DNA of 64,000 bases from Bacteroidota bacterium. Its GTDB lineage: Bacteria; Bacteroidota; Ignavibacteria; Tepidaquicellales; Tepidaquicellaceae. The notes under the pieces are model-generated. The model did not search any database and was not told the origin of the DNA. It worked only from the letters and a program-made list of their open reading frames with translations. Each line of letters opens with the position of its first letter. Positions within the stretch are counted from its first letter, which is position 1. Shown in pieces: positions 1 to 8,501 of this stretch. The DNA lies in contig JAFDZP010000002.1 of assembly GCA_018266835.1 (NCBI GenBank), positions 1,215,302 through 1,279,301 of the forward strand. The letters are read 5' to 3'. The translations under genes and the position numbers were made by a program.

Positions 1-1
1 A

Positions 2-691
2 CACGGCCACATGGTTAACATCAACAAGCAGATAATGATGGAAGGCATGAGAGCAGATTTTATTAAAGTAGATAAAATAAGCCAGCGCTTAATTGATATT
101 GCAAGCAAAGCAAAAATTATAAAACACACATCCGATAGCGGTACGGATATAACTGCAGAGTTCGTTCCTGAATTAAAATGGCTGAAAACATCCGGAATAA
201 TTTCTCCCGATAAATGGGGCAATCTTCCAGGAGGAGAAATCTTCACATCACCATGGAATGTAAACGGAACGTTTGTCGTGGACGGAGTAGTAGGTGATTA
301 CCTCTGCCAGAAATACGGCGACTTATTAAACACACCGTTAACGATTGAAATAAAAGATTCACGCATATCAAAAATGACATGTGATAATAAAGAGTTACTA
401 GAAGAGTTCACAGCTTATACAATGACAGATGAGAACAGCAACAGAGTAGGCGAGTTTGCAATCGGAACTAACATAGCATGTAAGCATGTAATCGGAAATA
501 TTTTACAGGATGAAAAGCTGCCTACGATACACATGGCATTCGGACATCCTTACTCTGCGCATACAGGCGCAAAGTGGAGCTCAACAACACACATTGACTG
601 CGTAAGCATTAAGAACAGCATATGGTGCGATGAAATTCAGGTTATGGATAAAGGTGTGTTTATGCCGGTAATCTCGGAAGGTATTTTATAA
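2..691 (+). CDS. M29-family aminopeptidase, C-terminal part (5' end cut by window edge)
   Basis: This is the C-terminal part of a metal-dependent exo-aminopeptidase of the AmpS/AmpT (M29) type, which removes N-terminal residues from peptides in the cytoplasm. The reading frame is open to the left edge; the first Met, at 11, is internal, because M29 enzymes are about 370-410 residues and only about 229 are visible. Counting from that Met, the family's metal and catalytic positions are present: Glu in LPGGE (76), Glu in GEFAIG (148), His in IHMAFG (174), a following Tyr (181), and the HID pair (194-196). No partner gene is evident. The next gene starts 25 bp downstream but encodes an unrelated lipoprotein. 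The family call is secure; the physiological substrate is unknown. Confidence 0.88.
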   Translation, partial: HGHMVNINKQIMMEGMRADFIKVDKISQRLIDIASKAKIIKHTSDSGTDITAEFVPELKWLKTSGIISPDKWGNLPGGEIFTSPWNVNGTFVVDGVVGDYLCQKYGDLLNTPLTIEIKDSRISKMTCDNKELLEEFTAYTMTDENSNRVGEFAIGTNIACKHVIGNILQDEKLPTIHMAFGHPYSAHTGAKWSSTTHIDCVSIKNSIWCDEIQVMDKGVFMPVISEGIL

Positions 692-716
692 ATTAATTTT
701 AATCTTATTACTACTC

Positions 717-1118
717 ATGAAAAAATTACTTTCAATACTTATTGTTTTTACGTTCGCTGTTATAATTGTAAGCGGATGCTCTAAAAGTGATGATACAACT
801 ATTACCAATACCGGCGGCAACCAGTTACCAACATCACCTTCAAGCCCTATTCCTTCCAATGGAGCAGTAGGTGTTACCGGCTTTGTAACAGCAACATGGT
901 CATGCTCAGACCCCGATGTAAATGATACTTTACGATATGATGTTTACATAGGTTCAACTACTAACCCAAGTACCGTTGTTACTACAGGAACTCTGAACAA
1001 AGCAGCTGACTTAGGAATTGCAGGACCCAATACTCTTGTTTACTGGAAGGTAGTTGCAAAAGATAATCACGGCGGAGTAACAAACGGGCCGGTATGGAGC
1101 TACAGAACTGCACCTTAA
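717..1118 (+). CDS. small lipoprotein with fibronectin type III-like domain
   Basis: This is a 133-residue predicted lipoprotein. It has a basic N-terminus, a hydrophobic core and a lipobox ending VSGC (Cys21), followed by an acidic, Thr-rich linker. Residues about 38-133 form one Ig/Fn3-like beta-sandwich: a PSSPIPSNGA start, a Trp in strand B, a DPD-N-DTLRYDVYIG segment, and a terminal VYWKVVAKD...GPVWSYRTAP strand pair. This pattern is common in surface lipoproteins of Bacteroidota and Ignavibacteria. It probably sits on the outer membrane as a binding or spacer module. It has no catalytic residues, and no partner is obvious from its neighbours. The ATG is preceded by an A/T-rich leader without a clear Shine-Dalgarno. 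Confidence 0.72.
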   Translation: MKKLLSILIVFTFAVIIVSGCSKSDDTTITNTGGNQLPTSPSSPIPSNGAVGVTGFVTATWSCSDPDVNDTLRYDVYIGSTTNPSTVVTTGTLNKAADLGIAGPNTLVYWKVVAKDNHGGVTNGPVWSYRTAP

Positions 1119-1149
1119 CTTGCTTGTTTAATTTCATCAAGAACAAATC

Positions 1150-2343
1150 ATGATAAAAGAGCTCAGAGAGAAATACATAAAAGAATTTACTCAAGAAAAA
1201 TATGAGGAATTCATTAAGGATATAAACTCTGCTTACAAACCCATTGAATTCAAAATTTCGGAAACTCCGGTTTTTATTCCGGCAGAGCTTCGTGATGAGC
1301 TTTCAAATGCCTGTGTGGATATTCTGAATTTTTTAAAATCTGATAATTTTAAAGAGCTCTCTACAAACGCTATTCCTCCCGGACTTGAAGTCCCAAACCA
1401 GGGAGAACATGCCGAACTTCTTGCAATTGATTTTGCCGTTACAAAAGATGGGGAGGGAAATTATCTCCCGCAATTGATTGAGCTTCAGGGCTTTGCCTCT
1501 TTATTTTGCTATCAGGAATTATTAGATATGAAGATGCGCGCGCACTTTGATATTCCTGAAAATTACACTCACCGCTTCCGCGGACTTACACATGAAACAT
1601 ACCTTGAGAAATTAAAGAAGACTTTAATTGGTGATGAAAATCCTGAGAACGTAATTTTACTTGAGATAGAACCTGATAACCAGAAGACTGCAATTGATTT
1701 CTGGGCAACACAGGACTGGCTTGGAATAACTCCCGTTCATATAGGAGATATTACAAAAGAAGGAAAGAAATTGTACTACATGAAGGACGGCAACAAAACA
1801 CAGATAAAAAGAATTTACAACAGAGTAATTTACGATGAATTAAAAAACAGAAAAGACCTAAAGTATAATTTTAAGATAAGCGAAGACCTTGATGTAAAAT
1901 GGATTGCGCATCCTAACTGGTTCTTTAAAATCAGCAAATACATTCTGCCATTTATAAAAAGTAAGTATGCACCTGAATGTATTTTCTTAAGTGAGTTGAA
2001 AGAAATCCCAGCTGATCTAGAAAATTATGTATTGAAACCGTTATTCTCATTTGCAGGTGTGGGAGTAATTTTTGATGTGAAGAAAGAGGATATAGAAAAC
2101 ATTAAAGAAGCAGACAGAGAAAACTTTGTTCTTCAGAAGAAAATAGTTTATGCTCCCGTAGTTGAAACACTTGACGACCCGGCCAAAGTTGAAATAAGAA
2201 TTTTATTTTTATGGAATGAGGGTGAAGAGCCTGTGCCGGTAATTAATTTGGTAAGAATGGGTAAAGGAAAAATGATGGGTGTGGATTTTAATAAAGGTAA
2301 AACATGGGTAGGTTCGAGTATAGGGTATTTTCCGAAGGGGTAG
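1150..2343 (+). CDS. ATP-grasp-like protein of unknown substrate
   Basis: This is a 397-residue soluble protein with no signal peptide or membrane segment. The C-terminal half reads like an ATP-grasp fold: a nucleotide-lysine strand (YVLKPLFSFAG, about residues 296-306) with a small glycine turn, a hinge-like segment (NFVLQKKIV), then KVEIRILFLW with the Glu/Arg expected near the metal site, and a closing segment with NLVRMG. The N-terminal half has a conserved-looking acidic stretch (QLIELQGFASLF) that may bind the acceptor substrate. ATP-grasp enzymes join a carboxylate to an amine or thiol by way of an acyl phosphate. Nothing here identifies either substrate, and the neighbours are unrelated. 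The fold assignment is an inference from motif order, not a confirmed match. Confidence 0.5.
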   Translation: MIKELREKYIKEFTQEKYEEFIKDINSAYKPIEFKISETPVFIPAELRDELSNACVDILNFLKSDNFKELSTNAIPPGLEVPNQGEHAELLAIDFAVTKDGEGNYLPQLIELQGFASLFCYQELLDMKMRAHFDIPENYTHRFRGLTHETYLEKLKKTLIGDENPENVILLEIEPDNQKTAIDFWATQDWLGITPVHIGDITKEGKKLYYMKDGNKTQIKRIYNRVIYDELKNRKDLKYNFKISEDLDVKWIAHPNWFFKISKYILPFIKSKYAPECIFLSELKEIPADLENYVLKPLFSFAGVGVIFDVKKEDIENIKEADRENFVLQKKIVYAPVVETLDDPAKVEIRILFLWNEGEEPVPVINLVRMGKGKMMGVDFNKGKTWVGSSIGYFPKG

Positions 2344-2362
2344 AATTGATTCAAGAATTTCT

Positions 2363-2388
2363 GCTTCCCAACGTCCTCGTTGGGAAGC
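2363..2388. terminator. hairpin between convergent genes
   Basis: A perfect 11-bp inverted repeat (GCTTCCCAACG, 2363-2373, with its complement at 2378-2388) encloses a TCCT loop. It lies between the convergent ATP-grasp and ABC permease genes. On the plus strand it is followed by an A-rich stretch and TTTTG further on rather than an immediate T-run, so it may be a dispersed repeat that also serves as a terminator. A close relative occurs at 33426-33451. Confidence 0.55.
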
Positions 2389-2418
2389 AAAAGAAACAAA
2401 TTTTGTTTTTATGATTGG

Positions 2419-2438
2419 ATTCCCGCCTTCGCGGGAAT
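2419..2438. repeat. short dispersed-type palindrome (ATTCCCGC...GCGGGAAT)
   Basis: An 8-bp inverted repeat (2419-2426 and 2431-2438) with a CTTC loop lies just downstream of the stop of the minus-strand ABC permease. GC-rich palindromes of this ATTCCCGC/GCGGGAAT form recur in intergenic DNA of many bacterial genomes. On the minus strand no clear U-run follows, so I list it as a repeat rather than a terminator. Confidence 0.5.
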
Positions 2439-2448
2439 GACATACGTG

Positions 2449-3549
2449 TTACTCCCACTTAAACGTTTTGGCAGCGAGAAGATAAATCACAACTCCCCAG
2501 CCGACTAAAATCAAAATATCATTTCCCACCTGAAATAAACTTGCACCTTCAAAAGCAATTTTTCGCAACGCTTCATTCAGATATGTTAAGGGCAATACCT
2601 TAGCTACAGGCTGCAGCCAGTTTGGAAAATTTGATATCGGGAAAAATGTGCCTGACAATAAAAACTGCGGAAGCGTAATTAAGTTTGCAATAGGCGGCAC
2701 TGCATGTTCATTTTTTGCAATACCCGATACTAAAAATCCGAAGCCTAGAAATACTATCAATGCTATTACCGAAAGAACTATCATATTCAGAAAAGTCACG
2801 AAACCGTTAACAAGAGTGAATCCGAAGACTAAATTACCTATGACAATAATAATAACAGCGCTGACTATAGAAAAAACTAACCTTGCAAATGACTCGCCGA
2901 GTATAATATAAATTCTCTTTATAGGTGTTGCAAAAAATCTTTTCAATACAAATGTCTGGCGAAGATTTATAAAGACGAATGCAGTTCCGAAAATCCCTGC
3001 GCTAAGCAATGAGAAACCCAACTGTCCCGGTAAAATAAAATCTATCGTTTTATATTTTCTTCCTTCTACAACCTGTTCATTAAGTCTAGCAAGAGGAACA
3101 TCCATGTTAAACTTTGCAAGATTTATTTTATCAATAACATCGTTCAGAATCATTTTAATCACACTGCCTCTATCCATGGATGCAGAAGATGTTTTCAATG
3201 TAATATTATATGAAGGTTTATTATCAACTAATCCTTTTGAAATACTTATTACGCCGTCTATCTGACCTTTTTCAAGTTTTGTTTTAAGTTCTTCATCGGG
3301 AATATCTTTTTCAAGTTTTATGGTTTTTATATTCTGGACTGCCTGTATAATGGGATTATCCATATCGGAATTTTTTTCAACGGCTAGATCAACTGAAAAT
3401 CCGCCGCCGCCGATAAATCCGAATACGACAATAAATATCAACGGGAACAAAAGATTGAAAACTATTGCCGATGGATTTCTTGTCATTACTTTTAAGCTTG
3501 CCGTGGATATTGCAAGCATTGCTCTAATCTGACTATACTTTTTTTCCAT
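2449..3549 (-). CDS. ABC-2 type transporter permease
   Basis: This is a 366-residue membrane subunit of a DrrB/ABC-2 exporter. One N-terminal membrane helix (about residues 26-47) is followed by a soluble extracytoplasmic domain (about 48-170). A cluster of five or six hydrophobic helices then runs to the C-terminus, with the family's late segment LPQFLLSGTFFPISNFPNWLQ about 75 residues from the end. It pairs with the ATPase immediately upstream: the ATPase stop and this start overlap by one base (TAATG), which suggests translational coupling. The complex would export a lipid, drug or polysaccharide-like substrate using ATP. The substrate cannot be read from the sequence. Confidence 0.9.
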   Translation of the reverse strand: MEKKYSQIRAMLAISTASLKVMTRNPSAIVFNLLFPLIFIVVFGFIGGGGFSVDLAVEKNSDMDNPIIQAVQNIKTIKLEKDIPDEELKTKLEKGQIDGVISISKGLVDNKPSYNITLKTSSASMDRGSVIKMILNDVIDKINLAKFNMDVPLARLNEQVVEGRKYKTIDFILPGQLGFSLLSAGIFGTAFVFINLRQTFVLKRFFATPIKRIYIILGESFARLVFSIVSAVIIIVIGNLVFGFTLVNGFVTFLNMIVLSVIALIVFLGFGFLVSGIAKNEHAVPPIANLITLPQFLLSGTFFPISNFPNWLQPVAKVLPLTYLNEALRKIAFEGASLFQVGNDILILVGWGVVIYLLAAKTFKWE

Positions 3550-4307
3550 TACTCTTCTCTGAGCTCCTTTCCTGTTAAATCTAAAAATACATCTTCAAGT
3601 GTAGCTTCTTTTACTTTCTTCTCCCTCTTAAAGCCTTTTTTAATGAGAGTATCTATTAAATTATTAGGAGTATCAATTGTAATTATTTTTCCGTTATCAA
3701 TTATTCCAACACGCTCACATAAAACTTCAGCTTCATCCATATAATGAGTTGTCAGCATAACTGTGGTACCTTTGTTTTTTATATCGGTGATAAGGTCCCA
3801 TAGATTTCTTCGTGCCTGCGGGTCAAGTCCAGTAGTCGGTTCATCAAGGAAGATTACTTTGGGTGAATTTATAAGAGTTGTTGCAATGGAAAACCTCTGC
3901 TTCTGTCCTCCGGAAAGTTCTTTGAATTTTGCTTTTGCTTTTTCTTTCAGGTCAACAAGGTTAAGCATATCCATTGTGTTTACATTCACGTTATACAGCC
4001 CTGCAAATAAATTAAGCAATTCTGTTAACGTTAGGTTGGGATAATATCCTGCTGCCTGAAGCTGCACACCGATAACATTTTTAATTTCATTGGGAGATTT
4101 ATCCAGTGAATACCCGCAGACAGTAATTTCACCCGAGGTTTTTTCACGGAGAGTTTCCATTATTTCAAGCGTAGTTGTTTTGCCTGCTCCGTTAGGACCA
4201 AGCAGTCCGAAAATTTCACCTTCCTTCACTTCAAATGAAATTCCGTCAACGGCAACTAATTCATCATATTTTTTAACGAGGTTTTTTACCTCTATTATAT
4301 TACTCAA
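3549..4307 (-). CDS. ABC transporter ATP-binding protein
   Basis: This is the 252-residue ATPase of the exporter encoded with the downstream permease. It carries a complete set of motifs: Walker A GPNGAGKTT (37-45), the Q-loop near 82, signature LSGGQKQR (131-138), Walker B VIFLDEPTTGLDP (about 151-163), and an H-loop His in LTTHYMDEAE. The C-terminal extension with ATLEDVFLDLTGKEL is typical of the CcmA/DrrA-like subgroup that partners with ABC-2 permeases. It acts at the cytoplasmic face of the inner membrane as a homodimer. The stop overlaps the permease start by one base. Confidence 0.95.
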   Translation of the reverse strand: MSNIIEVKNLVKKYDELVAVDGISFEVKEGEIFGLLGPNGAGKTTTLEIMETLREKTSGEITVCGYSLDKSPNEIKNVIGVQLQAAGYYPNLTLTELLNLFAGLYNVNVNTMDMLNLVDLKEKAKAKFKELSGGQKQRFSIATTLINSPKVIFLDEPTTGLDPQARRNLWDLITDIKNKGTTVMLTTHYMDEAEVLCERVGIIDNGKIITIDTPNNLIDTLIKKGFKREKKVKEATLEDVFLDLTGKELREE

Positions 4308-4359
4308 GTTTTTTGTTGTTAATATTGATTCGGGGTTTGGCTAAAATACGGTATAAAAC

Positions 4360-4388
4360 AAAAAAGGTTAAGAGAAATATCTTAACCT
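4360..4388 (-). terminator. rho-independent terminator after dps (minus strand)
   Basis: Read on the minus strand, an 8-bp stem (AGGTTAAG at 4365-4372 paired with 4381-4388) is followed by a T-run, seen as the A-run 4360-4365 on the plus strand. It lies between the minus-strand dps gene and the ABC operon, and would insulate the two. Confidence 0.65.
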
Positions 4389-4473
4389 AATTTATAAATC
4401 TGTAAATATAGTCATGCAAACCCCCGAGTTGAGTTCGGGCTAATTTGCGTTTATATTTTAACCACCCCCTCAG

Positions 4474-4498
4474 TCCCCCTCCTTGAAAAGGAGGGGGA
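4474..4498. repeat. G/C-rich hairpin repeat
   Basis: An 11-bp perfect inverted repeat (TCCCCCTCCTT at 4474-4484, complement at 4488-4498) has a 3-base loop and lies 16 bp downstream of the dps stop. Repeats of this CCCCCTCCTT form are common between genes in diverse bacteria. It could assist termination, but has no immediate U-run. Confidence 0.55.
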
Positions 4499-4514
4499 AA
4501 CTGATGAATGAATT

Positions 4515-4976
4515 TTACTCTAACATAGTTTTCAGCATCCAGATAGTTGTCTCGTGATAATCAATTCTTTGAATCAGTAAATCCTGTGTAGGTTCATCGT
4601 CTGCGGCTTCTGCTGCTTTGAATGCTTCCTTTGCAGTCTTCACTGCCTTTGCATGGTCTTCCGCAAGAATTTTTACCATGTCCATTGCTTTCGGGATTTT
4701 TTTATCTTCTTTTATAGAAGCAAGAGCGGAGTACTCTGCGAATGTTCCCGGCGCATCTGCATCGAGCGAGCGGATTCTTTCTGCAATCATATCTGTCGAA
4801 GTCCATAAAGCGTTATATTGTTCTTCAAACATAAGGTGAAGAGTTCTGAATAACGGACCTCTTACGTTCCAGTGATAAAAATGTGTTTTTAAATAAAGCA
4901 CGAATGTATCGGCTAACAAATTTGATAAGCCTTCAGCTACCTTCTTGCTGTTGTCCGGGGTTTTTAACTTTGCCAT
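4515..4976 (-). CDS. dps: Dps-family ferritin-like DNA/iron protection protein
   Basis: This 153-residue Dps/miniferritin would form a dodecameric shell that oxidises Fe2+ with peroxide and stores it, protecting DNA under oxidative stress or starvation. The ferroxidase signature is visible: HW in FYHWNVRGPLF (His39), His in LHLMFEEQY, the Asp/Glu pair in TDMIAERIRSLD, and the late helix WMLKTMLE. The length is typical. A single-gene unit is likely, with its own terminator downstream and a 27-bp gap to the AAA ATPase gene upstream. Peroxide or stationary-phase control is usual for the family, but no operator could be identified here. Confidence 0.93.
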   Translation of the reverse strand: MAKLKTPDNSKKVAEGLSNLLADTFVLYLKTHFYHWNVRGPLFRTLHLMFEEQYNALWTSTDMIAERIRSLDADAPGTFAEYSALASIKEDKKIPKAMDMVKILAEDHAKAVKTAKEAFKAAEAADDEPTQDLLIQRIDYHETTIWMLKTMLE

Positions 4977-5003
4977 AATTTTGTTTTATGAATTTTTAAA
5001 AAA

Positions 5004-6518
5004 TTAGTATTTGAAATTAAAGTCATCGTCGTACTCGCCGTAGCCTTTTTCCTGCGTGAACATGCTTCCCACCATATCTTTATAAGATACGACTGAGTCC
5101 ATATCATCTTTTGCAATTTTAGAGCTTTGATGCAAGCCGTCTAAAACAAATTCCATCAGCGAGGCAAGTTCGTATTCAGTTTCATAATACTGTGAATATT
5201 TCTTTACAAATTTTTCCAGTCCGTCAACTTTTTTCAGTTCTTTAAAGTAATCCTTAAAGCTCATATCATCTTTTATGTTCACCCTTCCGCCGTTCTGGAA
5301 CCATTCAATCATTTCAGCATAGACATCTTCCTGCGGCTTGTCGGTTTTCTTTCTTTTCTGAAGCGGGTCAGGGAAATATTTTTTATAAATTTCTCTCACT
5401 GCTTTTGATAGCAATGCCTTCGATACTTTTATTGCTCCCTCCTGCTCGCCTTCAAAAACAAGCTCCATCTTTCCTGTCATACCGGGAAGCACTGCATTTA
5501 TATCGCAGACTCTCAGGTAAATATCTTCTTCATTATTTACAATAGCCCTGCGCTCTGCATTGCTGATAAGATTTTCCATAGAGGAAATTGTAAGCCTTGC
5601 GCTTACGCCTGACTTCTGATCAACGAACTCGCTCACTCTTGCCTGCATTGCAGTCATCTCTATTATTTCTTTGAAGTAATGAGGAATAGTTACTTTGCCG
5701 TCAGTTCTTTTTATCCATGAATACGTGTCTGTAATTTCTATTCCGTCTTCTAAATTTTTCGGGTAATGAGTAATTATCTGCGAGTCAATTCTGTCTTTCA
5801 GCGGAGTAATAATATTTCCTCTGTTTGTATAATCTTCGGGATTAGCAGTGAAGACCATCAGAACATCAAGCGGAATCCTGATATTAAATCCTCGTATCTG
5901 AATATCTTTCTCCTGCATAATATTCAGCAAACCGACCTGTATTCTCGGCTGTAAATCGGGAAGCTCATTAATCACAAAAATTCCTCTGTTAGTTCTCGGA
6001 ATGATTCCAAAGTGAATAGCTCCTTCGTGGGAATAATGCAGCCGCTGGTTTGCAGCTTTGATAGGGTCAATATCTCCGATTAAATCGGCGATGTTTACAT
6101 CGGGAGTAGCAAGCTTTTCACTGTATCTTTGCTCGCGGCTTATCCATTCAATTTCCGTTTCATCTCCCATTTCATTTATCATATCAACTGCATGCTTTGA
6201 GATGGGGTGAAAAGGATTATCGTTTATCTCCGAGCCTTTTACAATTGGAATATATTCATCAAGCAGACTCGTAAGCATTCTTGCCATTTTTGTTTTTGCC
6301 TGGCCGCGAAGACCGAGCAAAATAATATCGTGCCTTGCAAGAAGCGAGTTCATAACTGAAGGAACAACGGTGTTTTCATAGCCGATTATTCCGTCAAAAA
6401 TTGTTTCTTTATTTTTAATTTTTGTGATAAGATTATTTCTTATCTCATCTTTTACAGTATGTGTTTTGTACCCGGCTTGTTTAAGTCCGCCGAGAGTTTT
6501 TATGTCGGTTAATTTCAT
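5004..6518 (-). CDS. MoxR/Mg-chelatase subunit I-like AAA+ ATPase
   Basis: This 504-residue cytoplasmic AAA+ protein resembles the ChlI/BchI-like branch of MoxR ATPases. Walker A is GLRGQAKT (69-76). The Walker B region is GIFVINELPD (179-188), with Asn in place of the first acidic residue, as is usual for this subfamily. The sensor region reads FTANPEDYTNRG, followed by the ITPLKDRID arginine-finger segment. Such ATPases normally remodel partners through a von Willebrand factor A protein; no VWA gene is adjacent in this window. Metal chelation in chlorophyll synthesis is unlikely because no other pigment genes of that pathway are present. The family is secure, the client unknown. Confidence 0.82.
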   Translation of the reverse strand: MKLTDIKTLGGLKQAGYKTHTVKDEIRNNLITKIKNKETIFDGIIGYENTVVPSVMNSLLARHDIILLGLRGQAKTKMARMLTSLLDEYIPIVKGSEINDNPFHPISKHAVDMINEMGDETEIEWISREQRYSEKLATPDVNIADLIGDIDPIKAANQRLHYSHEGAIHFGIIPRTNRGIFVINELPDLQPRIQVGLLNIMQEKDIQIRGFNIRIPLDVLMVFTANPEDYTNRGNIITPLKDRIDSQIITHYPKNLEDGIEITDTYSWIKRTDGKVTIPHYFKEIIEMTAMQARVSEFVDQKSGVSARLTISSMENLISNAERRAIVNNEEDIYLRVCDINAVLPGMTGKMELVFEGEQEGAIKVSKALLSKAVREIYKKYFPDPLQKRKKTDKPQEDVYAEMIEWFQNGGRVNIKDDMSFKDYFKELKKVDGLEKFVKKYSQYYETEYELASLMEFVLDGLHQSSKIAKDDMDSVVSYKDMVGSMFTQEKGYGEYDDDFNFKY

Positions 6519-6603
6519 TAAAGTAAAAAGTTTTTAAAGGGTTCAAAATTGACAACCGCCATAAGAATAAAAGAGTTTCGTTTCTGCTTTATTTTGCAGC
6601 AAT

Positions 6604-7035
6604 TTAACCGTTAAACTGAATGTATGAGTTCAGCATTTCAATCTTCTCTTCTTTTTCCTGCATATCGTGATACATAATATCTCTGATAGAGAGAATTCCG
6701 ATCAAATCGCTTCCTTCTCTTATAGGAATGTGGCGGATGTTTTCCTGCTTCATAATCTGCAGGCAGTAATCGGGTGTATCATGCGCTTCTACTAAAATAA
6801 CTCCTTTAGTCATTACTTCATCTATCAGAGTTGTTTTTAAATCAAGCTCTTTAGCGGCGCAGCGGCGGAGCAGATCTCTTTCGGAAAAAATTCCGACAAG
6901 CTTGTTGCCCTCTGCAAGAACAGGCACTGCTCCGACGTTGTGCATATCCATAAATCTTGCAACGTCAAAGACGGTCATTCCGGTTTTTACAAAGTGAAGG
7001 CGTTCAGTTTTGATTAGATCTTTTACGTTTGCCAT
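6604..7035 (-). CDS. CBS-domain pair protein
   Basis: This 143-residue soluble protein is made almost entirely of two CBS domains (about 12-70 and 78-133) forming one Bateman module. The first has DVARFMDMHNVGAVPVL...LVGIFSERDLLRR and the second has CLQIMKQENIRHIPI...LIGILSIRDIMYHD, both close to the consensus. Such stand-alone proteins bind adenine nucleotides and regulate other proteins, but no target is evident nearby. A short acidic helix follows the second domain. The start has a purine-rich GGGAGG just upstream on the minus strand (CCTCCC at 7042-7047), an unusually clear Shine-Dalgarno for this window. Confidence 0.9.
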   Translation of the reverse strand: MANVKDLIKTERLHFVKTGMTVFDVARFMDMHNVGAVPVLAEGNKLVGIFSERDLLRRCAAKELDLKTTLIDEVMTKGVILVEAHDTPDYCLQIMKQENIRHIPIREGSDLIGILSIRDIMYHDMQEKEEKIEMLNSYIQFNG

Positions 7036-7216
7036 TTTTGACCTCCCGTATTTTTTAATTATAAAAAAAACTTATTGCTAAATATTATTAAAGAATATTT
7101 AAAAGAATATTTTGCAGGGGGAAGAAATTTATTTTTTCTAAGAAAGGTCTGTTCAAATGAAGATTAAAGAATATATTTGAAATATGCTAAGCAAAATTTT
7201 GGGAGAAAAGTTAAAT

Positions 7217-8290
7217 TTATTTTTTAATTCCAATTAAAAAAGTTGATACATCAGTACTGAGTCCGTCTTGTACGACTAAATATACATTATTACTTATACT
7301 ATATATGGTCGGATAAGACAGTGATACTTGTTTGTATTCTTCGCTCCATTTCTCACCATTCCAATTAAATAAAGAGTATTTATTTCCATAAGGTCTTTCT
7401 CGTTGGTAACCACCAACAAGAATATTGTTTCTGGAATACCCATTAACACCATAATTAAAAATGAAATCAAAAGGAGTCAGGAATAAGTTGAAATTTTCAT
7501 TATTGTAAATATACAGTTTTGTTTCGTTCTTGTTTAAAACAAAACCATTAATATATCCGGGCCTAGTATAGCTCCCGACAATATTTGAAAATTCAGCGAC
7601 TTTATTCCATTTATTTCCATCAAATTCATAAATGTAATAAAGTAATGCAGAATTTTTAGGAGGATGAATTTCTGTAAGCAGTACAAATCTTAACTTTTGT
7701 GAGATAGAGTCGTAATAAATTTTCTCCACATCAAAGTTTGTAAAACCATTGGTATTAAATTGATAATGAGTTAAACTGGTACCATCAAACTTATCAATTT
7801 TATTATCATAGCCTGCAACCCAGATTTCATTTGGTTTGTAATAAAGACATCTGTTTATCCGGATAGAATGATTGTTGTTCACAGATACATCCTGAAAAGA
7901 ATTTCCATTCCAGCTTTTTATTCTGCAAATTGAAGAATCTTCTCCTCTGTTATACCCAAATATATAAGCATTATCTTTATCATAACCGACTAATTGGATA
8001 GGTACAAAATCAGGGTAAGAAATATTTGTAATAATTTCATTCTGAATACGAGTAATAAAACCAAAGAAATTATTAACTATAAAAACATCATTAGTATCTC
8101 TTAACCAGGCTCCCGCGTTCAAGTATCCGTAATTTCCTACTTGGTATGTCTTCCATCGAAACCTGGCAGAGTCTAATGTTGAGTCTTGAGTAATCGGAAC
8201 AATCGGATTATCTTCTTTGCTGCACGAGAAAAAACTGATACACAAAAGAGAAATAAGAGCTATCGGTAATATTAACTTAGCAAAGTTCAT
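7217..8290 (-). CDS. lipoprotein, paralogue of the gene at 17544-18602
   Basis: This 357-residue predicted lipoprotein has the lipobox ISFFSC (Cys23) after a hydrophobic leader, then an acidic linker (KEDNPIVP). The body has repeated short motifs of the type W-G-N-xF-D/W-N-G-xKW and an NEIWVAG segment, suggesting a beta-propeller. It is clearly paralogous to the lipoprotein at 17544-18602: both share the leader LISLLCISFFSC, the SARFRWKT/SPRFNWKT segment, a YKPNEIW/HKPNEIW motif and a terminal IG-KK. The two paralogues bracket three T9SS-secreted proteins, so a role at the cell surface with them is plausible. No enzymatic signature is seen and the function is unknown. Confidence 0.72.
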   Translation of the reverse strand: MNFAKLILPIALISLLCISFFSCSKEDNPIVPITQDSTLDSARFRWKTYQVGNYGYLNAGAWLRDTNDVFIVNNFFGFITRIQNEIITNISYPDFVPIQLVGYDKDNAYIFGYNRGEDSSICRIKSWNGNSFQDVSVNNNHSIRINRCLYYKPNEIWVAGYDNKIDKFDGTSLTHYQFNTNGFTNFDVEKIYYDSISQKLRFVLLTEIHPPKNSALLYYIYEFDGNKWNKVAEFSNIVGSYTRPGYINGFVLNKNETKLYIYNNENFNLFLTPFDFIFNYGVNGYSRNNILVGGYQRERPYGNKYSLFNWNGEKWSEEYKQVSLSYPTIYSISNNVYLVVQDGLSTDVSTFLIGIKK

Positions 8291-8501
8291 TTAAAGCATT
8301 AGTAAATTATTTTTAACAGATTAAATAAATATTCCAAAATAATCTAATCATAATTTAAACCTCATGGATTTAATGCAATTATTTAAAGATTTATTTGTTG
8401 TTCAGATATAATTCAGGCAATTGCGTAAGGGTAATAAATCCCTTTAAATTCAATATTTGGGGCGTTATTTTTCGCAAAACTAAAAAACTCTCAATCAACA
8501 G

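Noticed and set aside
3763-4044. 93-codon frame opposite the ABC ATPase
   Set aside because: Antisense shadow of the ATPase motifs with no independent features.
4422-4440. CCCGAG...TTCGGG inverted repeat beside the dps terminator
   Set aside because: Short, imperfect and adjacent to a better hairpin; no separate function can be supported.
5004-6518. Reading the AAA ATPase as part of chlorophyll biosynthesis (Mg-chelatase)
   Set aside because: The ATPase belongs to the broader MoxR/ChlI-like group and no other tetrapyrrole or photosynthesis gene supports it.
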